Assembly: GCF_046630445.1 (NCBI RefSeq) | Contig: NC_092337.1 | Location: forward strand, 190,808,501-190,872,500 | Length of the DNA: 64,000 nucleotides | Direction of reading: 5' to 3' | Source of the DNA: Rutidosis leptorrhynchoides | Taxonomy: Eukaryota; Streptophyta; Magnoliopsida; Asterales; Asteraceae | Shown: piece after piece, positions 1-9,974 of the stretch | Numbering within the stretch: the stretch's first letter is position 1 | Layout of the letters: each line of letters opens with the position of its first letter | Program-made: the position numbers and the translations under genes | Notes under the pieces: model-generated | What the model was told of the DNA's origin: nothing | The model's input: only the letters and a program-made list of their open reading frames with translations | Database searches by the model: none

Positions 1-117
1 TTTCAGAATCATAATATGCGCGCGGCCAAACTCACGATAATATATTAAGTTCTTTTAAGAGAGCATCATAATATGTGCGCAGCAAAACACACGATAATAT
101 AAGTTCTTTTAAGAGAG
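1..117. repeat. Tandem duplication, about 57-bp unit, two copies
   Basis: Two adjacent copies of an AT-rich unit are visible, each containing CATAATATG, a short CG-containing stretch, CACGATAATAT and a shared end AAGTTCTTTTAAGAGAGC. They differ by a few substitutions and short indels. The left copy may continue beyond the window. No coding potential is apparent. Confidence 0.75.
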
Positions 118-683
118 CTCATACCTTTAGAAAACTAATATTCACGTTCAATTCAATTAATCAGAACTTTTTAATGTAACCGTAGTCTAACAAAAGTGAG
201 TATATGAGCATTCATTTTTTTATGTAACGTCATCTTCGATGTGCTATATACACAAAATCTCGAAATGGGGACCTATTATTATGTGATATAGGATATGATG
301 ATGTTACGAACCTGATTGTGAATTTAAACAAACTGATATTAAGATGATTGTTGCACTTAACGGATTGATCAAATTATGGAAACTAATCTCCTTTTTAATT
401 TAAACAGCTTTTGTTTCGTTATACGGAGTGGTAGTACTTGTGGCAATATATATATACTTAGTATATTGGGTGTTTCATGACAGGTATTATAGTTAATAAG
501 TTAATTATAAAGTCAGCAAGGATAATAATACTACTATATCTTTAGCTTGCGAGTTTCAGTTCTTAATTTCTAAATGCAGGTTATTAACTAGCTTAACCAA
601 TTTTTAGTTGACAAAAATGTCAATAGCCAAATAGCCAACAGATCTAGTCATCAATTCAAATTACTAGATTGCGGAACATACTA
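118..683. other. AT-rich intergenic sequence, nothing recognised
   Basis: No ORF of note, no repeat structure and no RNA gene was recognised on either strand. It ends at the TAA target duplication (684-686) of the adjacent Harbinger element. Confidence 0.6.
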
Positions 684-686
684 TAA

Positions 687-800
687 GACCATTCGTAACA
701 GTAGGGGCGTGGTTTGCTTTTTGATGACTAGGACGTGTGGGTGGTTTGAGTGAAGTAGTGGTGGTGTAGGTTTATGGTGTGGGTTAGTGGTGTGAGTTGT
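687..800. repeat. Left terminal/subterminal repeat of the Harbinger element
   Basis: This stretch is an inverted match, over roughly 110-130 bp, to 12890-13023 at the far end of the short Harbinger relative. Shared blocks include TTTGATGACTAG, TTTGAGTGAAGTAGTGGTG and GGTGTGGGTTA. The homology extends well past the short terminal repeat, so both elements belong to one family. Confidence 0.85.
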
Positions 801-979
801 GAAAAGCTGATGTGACATTTTATTTTTAATTTTTTCTGTTTTATTTATTTTTTTATTTATATTATTATTAATATTATCAAATTTATTTTTAAAAAATTCA
901 AAAATAAACGGATTTAAAAATCCGACAGTTTATTTTTTTATATATTTTTTTTAATTTTAAAAAACGGCTAGTTTTTCAC

Positions 980-988
980 CTATAAATA
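980..988 (+). promoter_or_regulatory. TATA box of the plus-strand Harbinger ORF
   Basis: CTATAAATAC lies about 80 bp before the ATG at 1061, with a C/A-rich stretch between them that fits a 5' leader. The position inside the element, close to its end, is typical of transposon-borne promoters. Confidence 0.5.
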
Positions 989-1060
989 CACCCACTAACT
1001 CAAATCATTTCACACACTTCACTTTTCAACTCAAAATCAAAACACTTCCAACCAGTAAAA

Positions 1061-1488
1061 ATGAAAACAATTCCCCCAATGATTGTTGCATATGATGTTT
1101 ATTACGAAGGTGATTTCCGTAATGAAATGAAGGTCTACAAGTTTGGCAAAAAATTTCATTTGAAGGAATCGATATTCGTGACGTTGGTTTAGACGATCTG
1201 CTAGCCTTTCTGAAGGCAAATGTTCCGTGTGAATACACGGAAGTGTTGTTTTTTGAAGACGATTAAGATCCGGAGTTAAAGGCAAGCTATCTCCGTACCT
1301 ATGATCAATGGTACAGGATAAAAGATACCATTGAAGATCGTGGTAACCGCATTACTCTGTATGTGGTTCTTGAAGATGAAGAGACGTTGGGTTGGCGTTA
1401 CCTCGATGAAGCAGCTGAAGAAGAAAAAGATGAACCGGTGGCTCTAGAGTACGACACAGATGGTCGTTTTTTTGATGAACTCTACTGA
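1061..1488 (+). pseudogene. Accessory ORF of the Harbinger element, unknown function
   Basis: The ATG at 1061 opens a frame that reads about 30 residues and then shifts in the A/T-rich stretch near 1155-1165. The shifted frame continues with one in-frame stop (TAA at 1264-1266) to a TGA at 1486-1488, about 140 codons in total. The recoverable sequence begins MKTIPPMIVAYDVYYEGDFR. It later contains a block with DIRDVGLDDLLAFLKANVP, an aromatic-rich middle (TYDQWYRIKDTIEDRGNRIT) and a strongly acidic C-terminus (AAEEEKDEPVALEYDTDGRF). I do not recognise a Myb/SANT domain, which is what most Harbinger second proteins carry. The N-terminal part faintly resembles the PB1-like domain at the start of some plant MuDR-type proteins, but this is a weak impression. 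Convergent with the transposase, and served by its own TATA box. Confidence 0.6.
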
Positions 1489-1702
1489 ATTCATCGATGT
1501 TTGTGTTTTAAGATCTTATGTTGATGTTCAGTTTAATTTAGTTCTAGTTTAAATAATGTAACCGTTTGTGTGTTGAATAAAAGTGTTGTTTCAAAATAAG
1601 ATTACATTAATAAGTAAACATGAAGTACATTAATTTAAATTACTGAAATTAAAAATTACGTAATTTAAAATTCTTAACCGAAACTAGAAAATACATAACA
1701 AA

Positions 1703-3009
1703 TTACTCAATAATATTAGCGGTACGAAAGTAAGGTGATAAGTTCCAAACGTGCACGGTTAAATCTGCCTCTAACTGTTTGTGAACATGCTTATCTCTTA
1801 TTTCCTTAACCCTTGCATCTCGATCCCTCAAATCCCTTTGTAACCGTCGTGGTGGGTTCCGTTGTATCATTTTTTTCTTTTTTCTTTCCAATAACAAACC
1901 CGTTATTTTCTTGAATCATGTTATGTAATACGATACAAGCATACATATGTCTTCTAAATTTGTTGAAGTCCATAGATCTCGCCGGAGTTTTTAACATTTG
2001 AAATCTACCCTGTAATACTCCAAATGCACGCTCAATATCTTTTCTTGCACTTTCTTGAAACTTTTTAAATTGTTTTCGCGGTTCGCCAGTTGGAGCATGG
2101 GGCGCTTTGACCAACATAGCCCAATCGGGGTATATAACATCACCAAGGTAATAACCTATTTCGTTGTGATGCCCGTTAACATCGAATGGTGAAGGTGGAG
2201 CAGTTCCATTCTTAATAGTGTTGAACAATGGTGAATAATTTAAAACGTTAATGTCATTGTTCGCACCTGCCATACCAAAGAATGCATGTCATATCCACAA
2301 ATCTTGAGAGGCGACTTCTTCAAGCATAATGGACGACCCTTTTTTTTTATCACCTCTAGTATATTGACCTTGCCACGCAATTGGAACACCCAATGCATAC
2401 AATCAATACTACCAAGCATACCCGGTAAACCATGTTTTTGGGCATGCAAATTATAAAGCCGAGCAATATCTTCGGCTCTTGGTTTTCTCAAGTAGTGTCT
2501 AGAAAACAAATGAAATACGCATCTGTAAAAATTATCTAAACATAAAGCAGCCGTTTTCTCACCAATTTTTATGTATTCGTCATGTAAATCAGGTGTAGTT
2601 CCATACGCCATTTGACGTATGGCCGCCGTGCATTTTTGAAGTATTGTCAAACTTTGACGACCAGTAGCATCGGGACGTTCCCTAAAAAACATAAAATAAT
2701 CGAGAATATCGCTACTATTAAAGTTTGGTATACCTTCGATGATACGGAGAAATAATTCACGACTCATTCGATAATGTCGGTTAAAGTTCTTTTCCGTATA
2801 ATTTGGCGTATCTGCAAATAATCGTTGTATAACCTCACTGCCGCATCTTCGCGATCTCTTAGAATATAGGTACGGGGGCGAGGGACTCGTGAACTAGTAG
2901 CTTCTCCTGCGACATCTTCGTCTGCCAAACTACTAACAAAATTATATATTTTTTCATCATCCGAATCGTCATCAATAATAAACTCGAGCATTTTGAAGGT
3001 TTTATACAT
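1703..3009 (-). pseudogene. PIF/Harbinger DDE transposase, frameshifted
   Basis: Read from an ATG at 3009, this is the nuclease that would cut and paste the element at TAA/TTA sites. The N-terminus is acidic (DDDSDDEK). After a frameshift near 2790 comes the family signature MSRELFLRIIEGI, then SIDCMHW with the first catalytic Asp near 2370. After a second shift near 2390 the frame reads AWQGQYTRGD, hits a stop just before 2280, and resumes as AGANNDINVLNYSPLF (second Asp). The catalytic Glu is in DIERAFGVLQGRF. A further shift near 1895 leads to a C-terminal helix-rich tail (RDLRDRDARVKEIRDKHVH) ending at 1703. The order and motifs match plant HARBI1-like (DDE_Tnp_4/Plant_tran) proteins of about 400 residues. 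With at least three frameshifts and a stop it cannot make active enzyme. Confidence 0.92.
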
Positions 3010-3179
3010 TATGAAATTTTATAGTGTTTGTAAACATGAAAGGAAAAGTAATATTGGAGGAAAGAAATGTATATAGAATGAGTAAAATAGAGGTGTATAT
3101 ATAGGATAAATAATATTGGATTAATTTTTTTTATTAAATTCAATATTTTGCAAAGGATATATATTCAGTCCAATCAAAT

Positions 3180-3359
3180 TGTGACAAGTGTCCCAACCAA
3201 ATCCCCTCACCCGCGACTCCCTCCCATTAGCCAGCCCACGCTTATCCCCCACGCCCCTCTCGCCGCCCCTTCCCCACGCGCCGATACGGCTTCCCCGGTG
3301 GCGTGGCCGGTTGCTACCTCTGCAGCCACGGCGTGGCAGGGCCACCGTTACAACCGGTC
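3180..3359. repeat. Right subterminal GC-rich repeat of the Harbinger element
   Basis: A GC-rich block unlike its AT-rich surroundings. It is an inverted match to 12363-12540. Shared words include GCGTGGCCGGTTGC, CCACGCCCCT and AGCCCACG. It ends in CCGTTACAACCGGTC followed by the TAA duplication. Confidence 0.8.
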
Positions 3360-3362
3360 TAA

Positions 3363-3951
3363 CTGTGTTTGACACATAAACTTTTTGAATCTTATGAGAG
3401 CTTAAGCTTATTTTTTTTATAAGCTCCAGCTTCAAATCTTGTTTACTTGTGAAAAAATAAACACTTTTAAAAATGACAGTTTGTCTACGTCCAAGTCAAA
3501 ATATTCATTGTAACTCTGTTTATAATTAAGAATTTTCACTTGCAATTTAACCAATCAAAATTCATGTGTATTTACTCAATTCTTTTATTGATAAAACGTA
3601 ATCCTGCGTATGCAACGTGTTGGGAAAGTGAGATTTAAACAATTCTTTTTTGATTTTAAAATAGAAGAGAAGTCGTTTCTCCATTTATATATAGAGAAAG
3701 ATTTCTCCACGTACGGGAAGAAAAAGTAATCCATCTCTTACTGGAAAGAAATCTGTGTGTAGATGAAAATATCATAATTCAAAATTAGTTACGGAGTATT
3801 ATAACAATGAGACAATCTCTATGTAAAATAATATTGCTTTCATCCCATCAAAATTATTCACATTAATATTTTGAAATTTTTTATTTTAAATGTTCAATTT
3901 GTATTTTAATCAAAAGGAAAATATTTAATTATGGAGAAAGAAAAAAAAAAA
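3363..3951. other. AT-rich sequence between Harbinger and LINE
   Basis: No gene or repeat was recognised. It contains an A-run at 3941-3951 running directly into the T-run that marks the LINE 3' end. Short ORFs here have no recognisable content. Confidence 0.5.
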
Positions 3952-4614
3952 TTTTTTTTTTGAAAAGCAAGATATTATTGATCACGAAAGTTTTACAAGT
4001 ACACGAACCATATAACAAAGATACAATCATTGACCGATTACAAATAGGCGATACTAAGAATCACGCTATAAAAACGAAGGTTGTGGAGGTCGCAACATAG
4101 TGCCATATCAAGATAGAGGATTTGTAATCCAATTTAACCAATCCAACTTTCTTGATTTAATCCTCCTTGAAATCCACTCGAATGAAAGCAATTGAATGTC
4201 GTTGAAAATCGAGGGAATGGTACCGCCCTTATTTTTAAAGACACACATGTTTCTATTCTTCCAAAGCAAATATGAAACGATCCAACATAAAGCTTGCCAT
4301 ATGTTACGCCAAGAATCCGAGGAAAAAGACCCGAAGTTCCCACAAAAGATATCACCGAAGGAGAAATTGATAGGATTCAACCCCCACCAACTTAAAACCC
4401 GATTCCATATGCCTTTCGCGAAATGGCAGGAGAAGAGGATATGCTCAACGCTTTCTAGGTCGCCATCGCACACCGGACATCTCGTACTGTGGAGATCAAT
4501 CACTCTTTTATCTAGCTCGAGGCGAACCGGGATTCTCCCCAATCTAGCTCTCCACGTAAACAATTCGAACTTTTTTGGCGCGAGGTTATTTTTTAGAGAT
4601 TCCAAATGTGAAGT
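3952..4614 (-). mobile_element. 5'-truncated LINE retrotransposon 3' end
   Basis: Minus-strand non-LTR retrotransposon remnant. The plus-strand T-run at 3952-3961 is the poly(A) tail. The minus frame ending at 4108 encodes the C-terminal zinc-binding region that follows the reverse transcriptase in plant L1-type LINEs (zf-RVT). It reads FELFTWRARLGRIPVRLELDKR, then CPVCDGDLESVEHILFSC with the Cys/His metal ligands, then an aromatic tail (WNRVLSWWGLNP). The reading frame is open from about 4614 to its stop at 4108 with no internal damage. The endonuclease and polymerase domains are missing, either through 5' truncation, usual for LINEs, or through loss where the LTR element inserted (4615). 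The continuation at 12357 is only 6 bp before the short Harbinger element, so no more LINE is present there. Confidence 0.85.
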
Positions 4615-6924
4615 TGTAACGACCCAACCCGTATTAAAACCGGCCCATAAAAATTTTTCCTTTTAATACGCGTTAAATAATACTTTAGGTCCCAATTGTT
4701 TTTCCATAAACATCTTTAATTACAATAAAAGGTTTAATAACCTTAAAACATTTAATACATTAGTTAATTGTCCAAACGTACATACACGACCCGACTAGTT
4801 TAGTTTCCAACAAAACCGAGCATGGTGATTTGGGACTACACTACCCAAATCCTAATCGAGTACAGAAGCAAGATCTTCTAAGCAACCTAGCCAAGATCTC
4901 TAATTCCCAAGCTTACCCGAGCCGCCAAGCATGCGAACCTATAAAAATATCAACAACGAGAGGGTAAGCTAACGCTTAGTGAATGATAATATACTACATA
5001 CATATATATGTATAAAATGGACATGCCACACAAATATCAAATACCGCATACCGAAGCATCCATGTATAAGGCAACTACACTAAGCATACCGTACTATCTC
5101 TGAGCAACAAGCTAAAGATATCAACAAAGAGTAAATTCACCAACGACGATGTGAACAACGCCAATAAGCCACACCTGGAGGGTTAGCTACAACACAACAT
5201 TACATTAATATATATAACAATATAAAACGAATAAGGTTAACCCCTTAACCCATTACCGAATACCAAACGCCACAATGAAGATTGGCCGAGCTACACGAGC
5301 CTTAGCAATCCGAAACCACACGAGATTACTACCTCAATAAGATGACCGAACTACACGAGTCATCGTGAATCCGAACTACACGCGATTCACTTCTCAACAT
5401 CAAAACCCACGGTCACGGGATTATAAAATCCACCACATCGGGGTCATCTACTTCACAACAAAATCAACCCTTCGCCATTGGGGTTATAACATCCAAATCA
5501 CAACCACGTGTGATAACGTACACACAAGCGTGTACCTCGCCAAAGGTGGTCAACCAAAACGCACAAACGTGATAATTGGACTCATATAAAAGTCCATCAA
5601 ATCCACCTATATGTGAAGTGAGCTCTATAGCCGAGAATCACTTCACCCGACCCGCACCCATCCTACACATACATATGCATATAGGATATTAACACTCACC
5701 TTATCGTCTTGATGAAATGCTTCCAAAATAATCCGCAACTCGTCAATGGAAAGTACCTATTCCATTATCACAATTACAACGACACACTTAGATTGGATTT
5801 ACAACCAACCCAATTTGACATTTAGTGCAAATTCGACCCAATTGCACTTCCAAGCACAAACCGTGCCCAAACTAACCAATAATCACTAACACAAGTGATA
5901 ATGGTCCTAAAATGCCAATTAAACCCGAACACAAGTGTTAAACACTTATCGTTCTCAAAATCGCCCATAAACCCTAATTTTGACCCATAAGGTCAAAATC
6001 TCACCATATACAAGTTTTGACACCAAAACATATTTAACTCGGTTTTATACTTCAACTTAATCCATTTTAAGTTTACAAACCTCATCGAATCGACATTCGG
6101 GTCATAATCCTCAACAAACCCTAATTTTGACTCTAGTCAAAATTACTCAACCACGAAAACCCTAAAAGTCTCCAAAACACCAATAATCACTAATGCTAGT
6201 GATTGTACACCGTTTACAAGTCTTAAACATGGTTAAATCATTAACCAACCCAAAACCCGCCTTTAACACTTATAAACCCGAATCTTGGTGTTAATCTCCA
6301 ATTAACAACTAAATGGGTTCCATCTATGAATCATTCAATCAAAAGCCCCAAATTTGAATGATGAACACGAAAATGAAATTCGGAGTTAGAGCTTACCACT
6401 AGTATCACCGTGTAGCTAAGAACGAGGAGAAAAACCTAGTCAACTACGCCAAAGATCAAATCCCGCTTCTTCCTTTCCAAAAATCCCTTTGAAATCAAAT
6501 GGGTGTTTGAGTTTTTGAGAGGAAAATGAAATGAAAAGGAAAATGAAATTAGGAAATGAAATGAATGGATGAGGTTAAAGCCTCAAATCTGGCTCAAATG
6601 TGAAATGACCAATTTGCTCTTAAACCTTATTTAAAATTACAAGAATCTGGTACCAGTTTGCCCATATCGCCGCGCCGCGGCCTTAAATGTCGCGCCGCGA
6701 CATTTGCCTAGTTCTGGGATCATTTTTTGTTGGACTTCTGATCTGATTTCCAGTTAATTGCCGCGCCGCGGCCTCATTTGTCGCGCCGCGACACACAGCA
6801 TGATCTGAGTCATTTTCTTGCATACAAGACCTCAACACCCGAACATGTCCCGAACCCTTCATACGCCTATCGTACATACACAATAAACTTATAAATCATG
6901 TACGGAGAAAAACGGGGTGTTACA
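4615..6924 (-). repeat. 3' LTR of the gag-only retrotransposon
   Basis: 2,310 bp, TG...CA. It aligns along its length with 9975-12351. It is about 67 bp shorter because one unit of the CCGAACTACACG-type repeat near 5280-5395 is missing relative to the other LTR. Otherwise the two are near-identical by eye, suggesting a fairly recent insertion. Confidence 0.92.
6668..6792. repeat. CpG-rich palindromic block in LTR
   Basis: Two copies of a CGCCGCGCCGCGGCC / TCGCGCCGCGACA pair occur about 95 bp apart in otherwise AT-rich DNA. Each can fold on itself and is dense in CpG. The other LTR has the same block near 12095-12220 with several CG-disrupting changes. Confidence 0.8.
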
Positions 6925-6940
6925 ACTCTCCCCCAATTAG
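6925..6940 (-). other. Polypurine tract of the gag-only element
   Basis: On the minus strand AATTGGGGGAGAGT directly precedes the TGTAACACC start of the 3' LTR, the position and composition expected of the plus-strand primer. Confidence 0.8.
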
Positions 6941-7469
6941 ATTCGATCACGTCCTCGTGATCTTCTCTACTTAACCAATCCGGACCTACTCAACGGTCCT
7001 CAATCATAAGTCCCAATCCGAACTTTCCTAGACAACTCTTCCCAATGAATCGCCTTAACGACTAAAGTCGTCACTCGCAAATTATCAAATCCACCAATCC
7101 GAGCACTAAAACCATGCTCATTCCCTAACATCTGGAAAGCTCAACCAATCTCGTACCGAGATATCAACCCCTTAGCATACCATTACCAAGTACAATGCTA
7201 AAAGCAACCAAGTCTCAACCTAAGGTCAACAACCCGAAACGATGAAGACCGAAACAAACGAATCCTTACGGATAACACCAAATCACTAACCATCCATTGT
7301 AGTGCGCAACACAACCAATACGCAACTACCGTAACATCATAATCCAACGGTTAAAACCGATAGCGCCCAAAATGACCATGGCAACGCTAACCTAAGGTGT
7401 ACCAAATCGACTATTGTCACACCCGTAACAACACGTGAGCGAAACACGGCTATCGCCTCACTAATCATA

Positions 7470-7637
7470 CAACATGGTCCTCATGACCCCACCATCGGCG
7501 TATAAAACAACCGATAGTTCCCACAACATGGTCCTTACGACCCCACCATTGGTGTATAAAACAACCAATAGATCAAACATCATGGTCCTTACGACCCCAC
7601 CATCGGTGTATAAAACAACCGACAGATCACACAACCC
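7470..7637. repeat. Three tandem copies of a 53-bp unit
   Basis: The unit includes CATGGTCCTTACGACCCCAC, GTATAAAACAACC and a short AGAT/AGTT end. It is repeated three times with few changes inside the internal region behind gag. It keeps an open frame in two directions, which explains spurious ORFs, and I see no protein family in them. Confidence 0.85.
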
Positions 7638-7639
7638 GA

Positions 7640-7900
7640 AGGCTGGCCGAAAACACACGCGCCTTAGTGAATCCGAACTACACGCGACTCACTACCTTCA
7701 CCACAACAACAATCGGGATTGGCCGAACTACACGCGCCTTAGTGAATCCGAACTACACGAGAGTCACTATCCCGGAAGAATGACCGAACTACACGAGTCA
7801 TTTGTGAATCCGAACTACACGAGACTCACTCCTCAATACAATGACCGAAACCACACGAGTCATTTGTGAATCCGAACTACACGCGACTCACTTCCTCGTG
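7640..7900. repeat. CCGAACTACACG-type interspersed tandem repeat
   Basis: At least six copies of a unit around CCGAACTACACGCG / GTGAATCCGAACTACACG occur here. The same repeat is found inside both LTRs (about 5280-5395 and 10640-10820), so the internal region and the LTRs of this element share a repeat array. Confidence 0.85.
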
Positions 7901-8617
7901 CGGGAGTGTAACTCCCCCACTTGGATCTACGTCCCATATTCACAACTCGTACAACCGTACAATACTACCAAAGGTAGACTTTACAAATGATTGGGCTCAC
8001 ACGACCCATCACCATATCTTGCTCCAACCTTGAGCATACGAAGGATTTCAACCAATCCCTAAACACTTTGAACGAAGAGTTCATCACCACTATGCAAACT
8101 TTACTCTCGCAATCATCCAATTGCTATAGTTTGTCAAATTCCACCCGTTCACTCATGTACCTAGGGGTTTCACTTCGGTACCCCAAGTACAATGTAACCG
8201 CAACACAATCGGAGTCGAACATCACGTTAGTAGGTATAAAAGAGGCACCTAATGTCGCATCACGTAGACTCCTTTACCAACATACATCGAGATCAAACAC
8301 TCGATCTTTTTCGGGTTCCAATCCACCCGACGAACCTCATGGTTCATCAACTTCAACACGAAAGCGAACACGCGCTTAACAATTGAACACCAAAATCCAT
8401 TTCCATGGTTTGGCAGAAACATTTCCCAAATACTAAGGAATGCTTGGTGGCAGCAAGTCTTACGCCCTTCGCCCGACAATCAACGTCACCATTGGGTACT
8501 TCCATTAGGAAAGTCACCCATAACAACAATATGAACAACACAATGCATTTAATCACTCAAATTCAAACGGCACTTAATAAATAATCAAAGGGCATATTTA
8601 TTAAAATGAAACGTACC

Positions 8618-9558
8618 TTAACGTCTCCTTGCCGCATTCGTCCCCGCTAACTTGGGACATTCCGACTTGCGATGTCCTTCTTCTTGGCAATTGAAACACA
8701 CCATACCATCACCCTTTGGTACCGAACATTCCCAAGACTTGTGACCCCTCATGCCACAATTGTAACATCTAGATGCACTAGAATCCGGTATACCCGTTCG
8801 CGTACCACCCGTGCTCAGACTCGGACCCTTAGTCCTCTTACTCGGAGAACCATACGAAATAACCCTTCTCTCACTTGAAGGTTCACCAATCTTTGATCGC
8901 GTATATGACTCGAAACCTCTAGCCACGATGAATAATTCCGCAAACGATTTCGCGTGACCCCAGCTAATCTTATTCTTCAAGTCATCTTTCAAGGTTCGAT
9001 AAAAATCTTGCATCAACAAATTATCATTCCCCAAATACTCCGGGAAAAAACGAGCCTTCGCCATAAAGGTCGTCTTGAGAGTATTCAAATCCATAGAACC
9101 CTGTTGCAAATTTCGCAACTCATTACGCATTTCCGACAAATCGGCTGAAGTCCGGAACTCCTCGAAGAATTCCTTCTTAAACCCGTCCCACGATAACGCC
9201 ATAAACGGTTCACCACCGACATGATCAATCTTACCATCCAACCAATCCTTCGCCCTACCCCGCAAAAAATAGTAGCGAGTCTCGTCTTCTTCTCAGGAGG
9301 GCATTCAATAGTACGAAAACACCCTTCGACATCCGAGATCCAAGTTGTGCTTACCAAAGGATCCGGTTTCCCGTCATACATCGGGGGTTTAGTCCTCATG
9401 AAGCTCTTAAAACAACGCTCCATTTCACTACTACCCCGAAATTCGGAATACTTCCTATCCATTTCTTCTCGTAATGCACTCATTTGCTCCGCAACGGCGG
9501 CCGCAACTCTAGAGTTAAACTCCTCTTCATTCGTCTCGATCTCGTTTCACGTCGTCAT
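8618..9558 (-). pseudogene. Retrotransposon gag (capsid-nucleocapsid), disrupted
   Basis: The apparent start is the ATG at 9556-9558. Codon 4 is a stop and the frame shifts once near 9265. The middle reads as a retrotransposon gag domain (AKDWLDGKIDHVGGEPF, SWDGFKKEFFEEFRT, DLSEMRNELRNLQQGSMDL). The C-terminal part has two CCHC zinc knuckles, CYNCGMRGHKSWEC and CFNCQEEGHRKSEC, which would bind the element's RNA. A basic tail (NAARRR) ends at the TAA at 8618-8620. About 310 codons in all. No pol follows, so this was the only protein of the element. Confidence 0.88.
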
Positions 9559-9956
9559 TCTAAAGAATGCAAAACGATTAGTCCACAAACGTATAAAACA
9601 ACACGCATAACACCGCCCCATCTTGCTCAACACTCGTCGTACATCACTTGTTAGACACGATTTGCACCCGTAATAAGGTTTGCAAGTCCTTATTACGCAT
9701 ACACGTCGTCTCAACTCGTTAGTACAACAACCGCCTCGCTCGATGATATAACCAACATAACGACGATTTCACGCGATATAAACTCACGCAAAGGAATAGC
9801 ATCACAACACAAGCCAAAAATCCTAGTTAGTCCACCTATAAACAAGGCACTAACTATAACCCGTTCCGACCCGTTCACCTACAAGTCCCGCAACAAATAA
9901 GCACACACAAAAGTCTAAGTCTAGGCACCTATCTCAAGTCGCCTAAATCCCTTAGA

Positions 9957-9972
9957 CCATGCTCTGATACCA
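9957..9972 (-). other. Primer-binding site, initiator Met tRNA
   Basis: The minus strand reads TGGTATCAGAGCATGG starting 2 bp after the 5' LTR end. This is the standard complement of plant initiator-methionine tRNA used by many Ty3 and Ty1 elements. Confidence 0.9.
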
Positions 9973-9974
9973 CT

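Larger units (their letters stand above)
687..3359 (-). mobile_element. PIF/Harbinger DNA transposon, coding but degenerate
   Basis: The element is bounded by a TAA on each side (684-686 and 3360-3362), the 3-bp target duplication typical of PIF/Harbinger. The left end reads GACCATTCGTAACAGT and the right end, read inward on the minus strand, GACCGGTTGTAACGGT, giving an imperfect terminal inverted repeat of about 16 bp. It contains a minus-strand DDE transposase pseudogene (1703-3009) and a convergent plus-strand ORF (1061-1488). This gives the two-gene layout known for the superfamily, although the second protein is not recognisably the usual Myb-like one. Both ends match the ends of the short element at 12363-13023, in the opposite orientation. 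Confidence 0.85.

Noticed and set aside
3148-3379. Pro/Ser-rich plus-strand ORFs in the GC-rich block
   Set aside because: They fall in the Harbinger subterminal repeat and have only compositional support.
7470-7900. CRISPR-like repeat array
   Set aside because: Plant nuclear DNA; tandem and interspersed repeats without unique spacers or cas genes, lying inside a retrotransposon.
9957-9972. tRNA-like sequences near LTRs as tRNA genes
   Set aside because: They are 14-17-nt primer-binding sites complementary to a tRNA 3' end, not whole tRNA genes. No tRNA gene was seen in the window.
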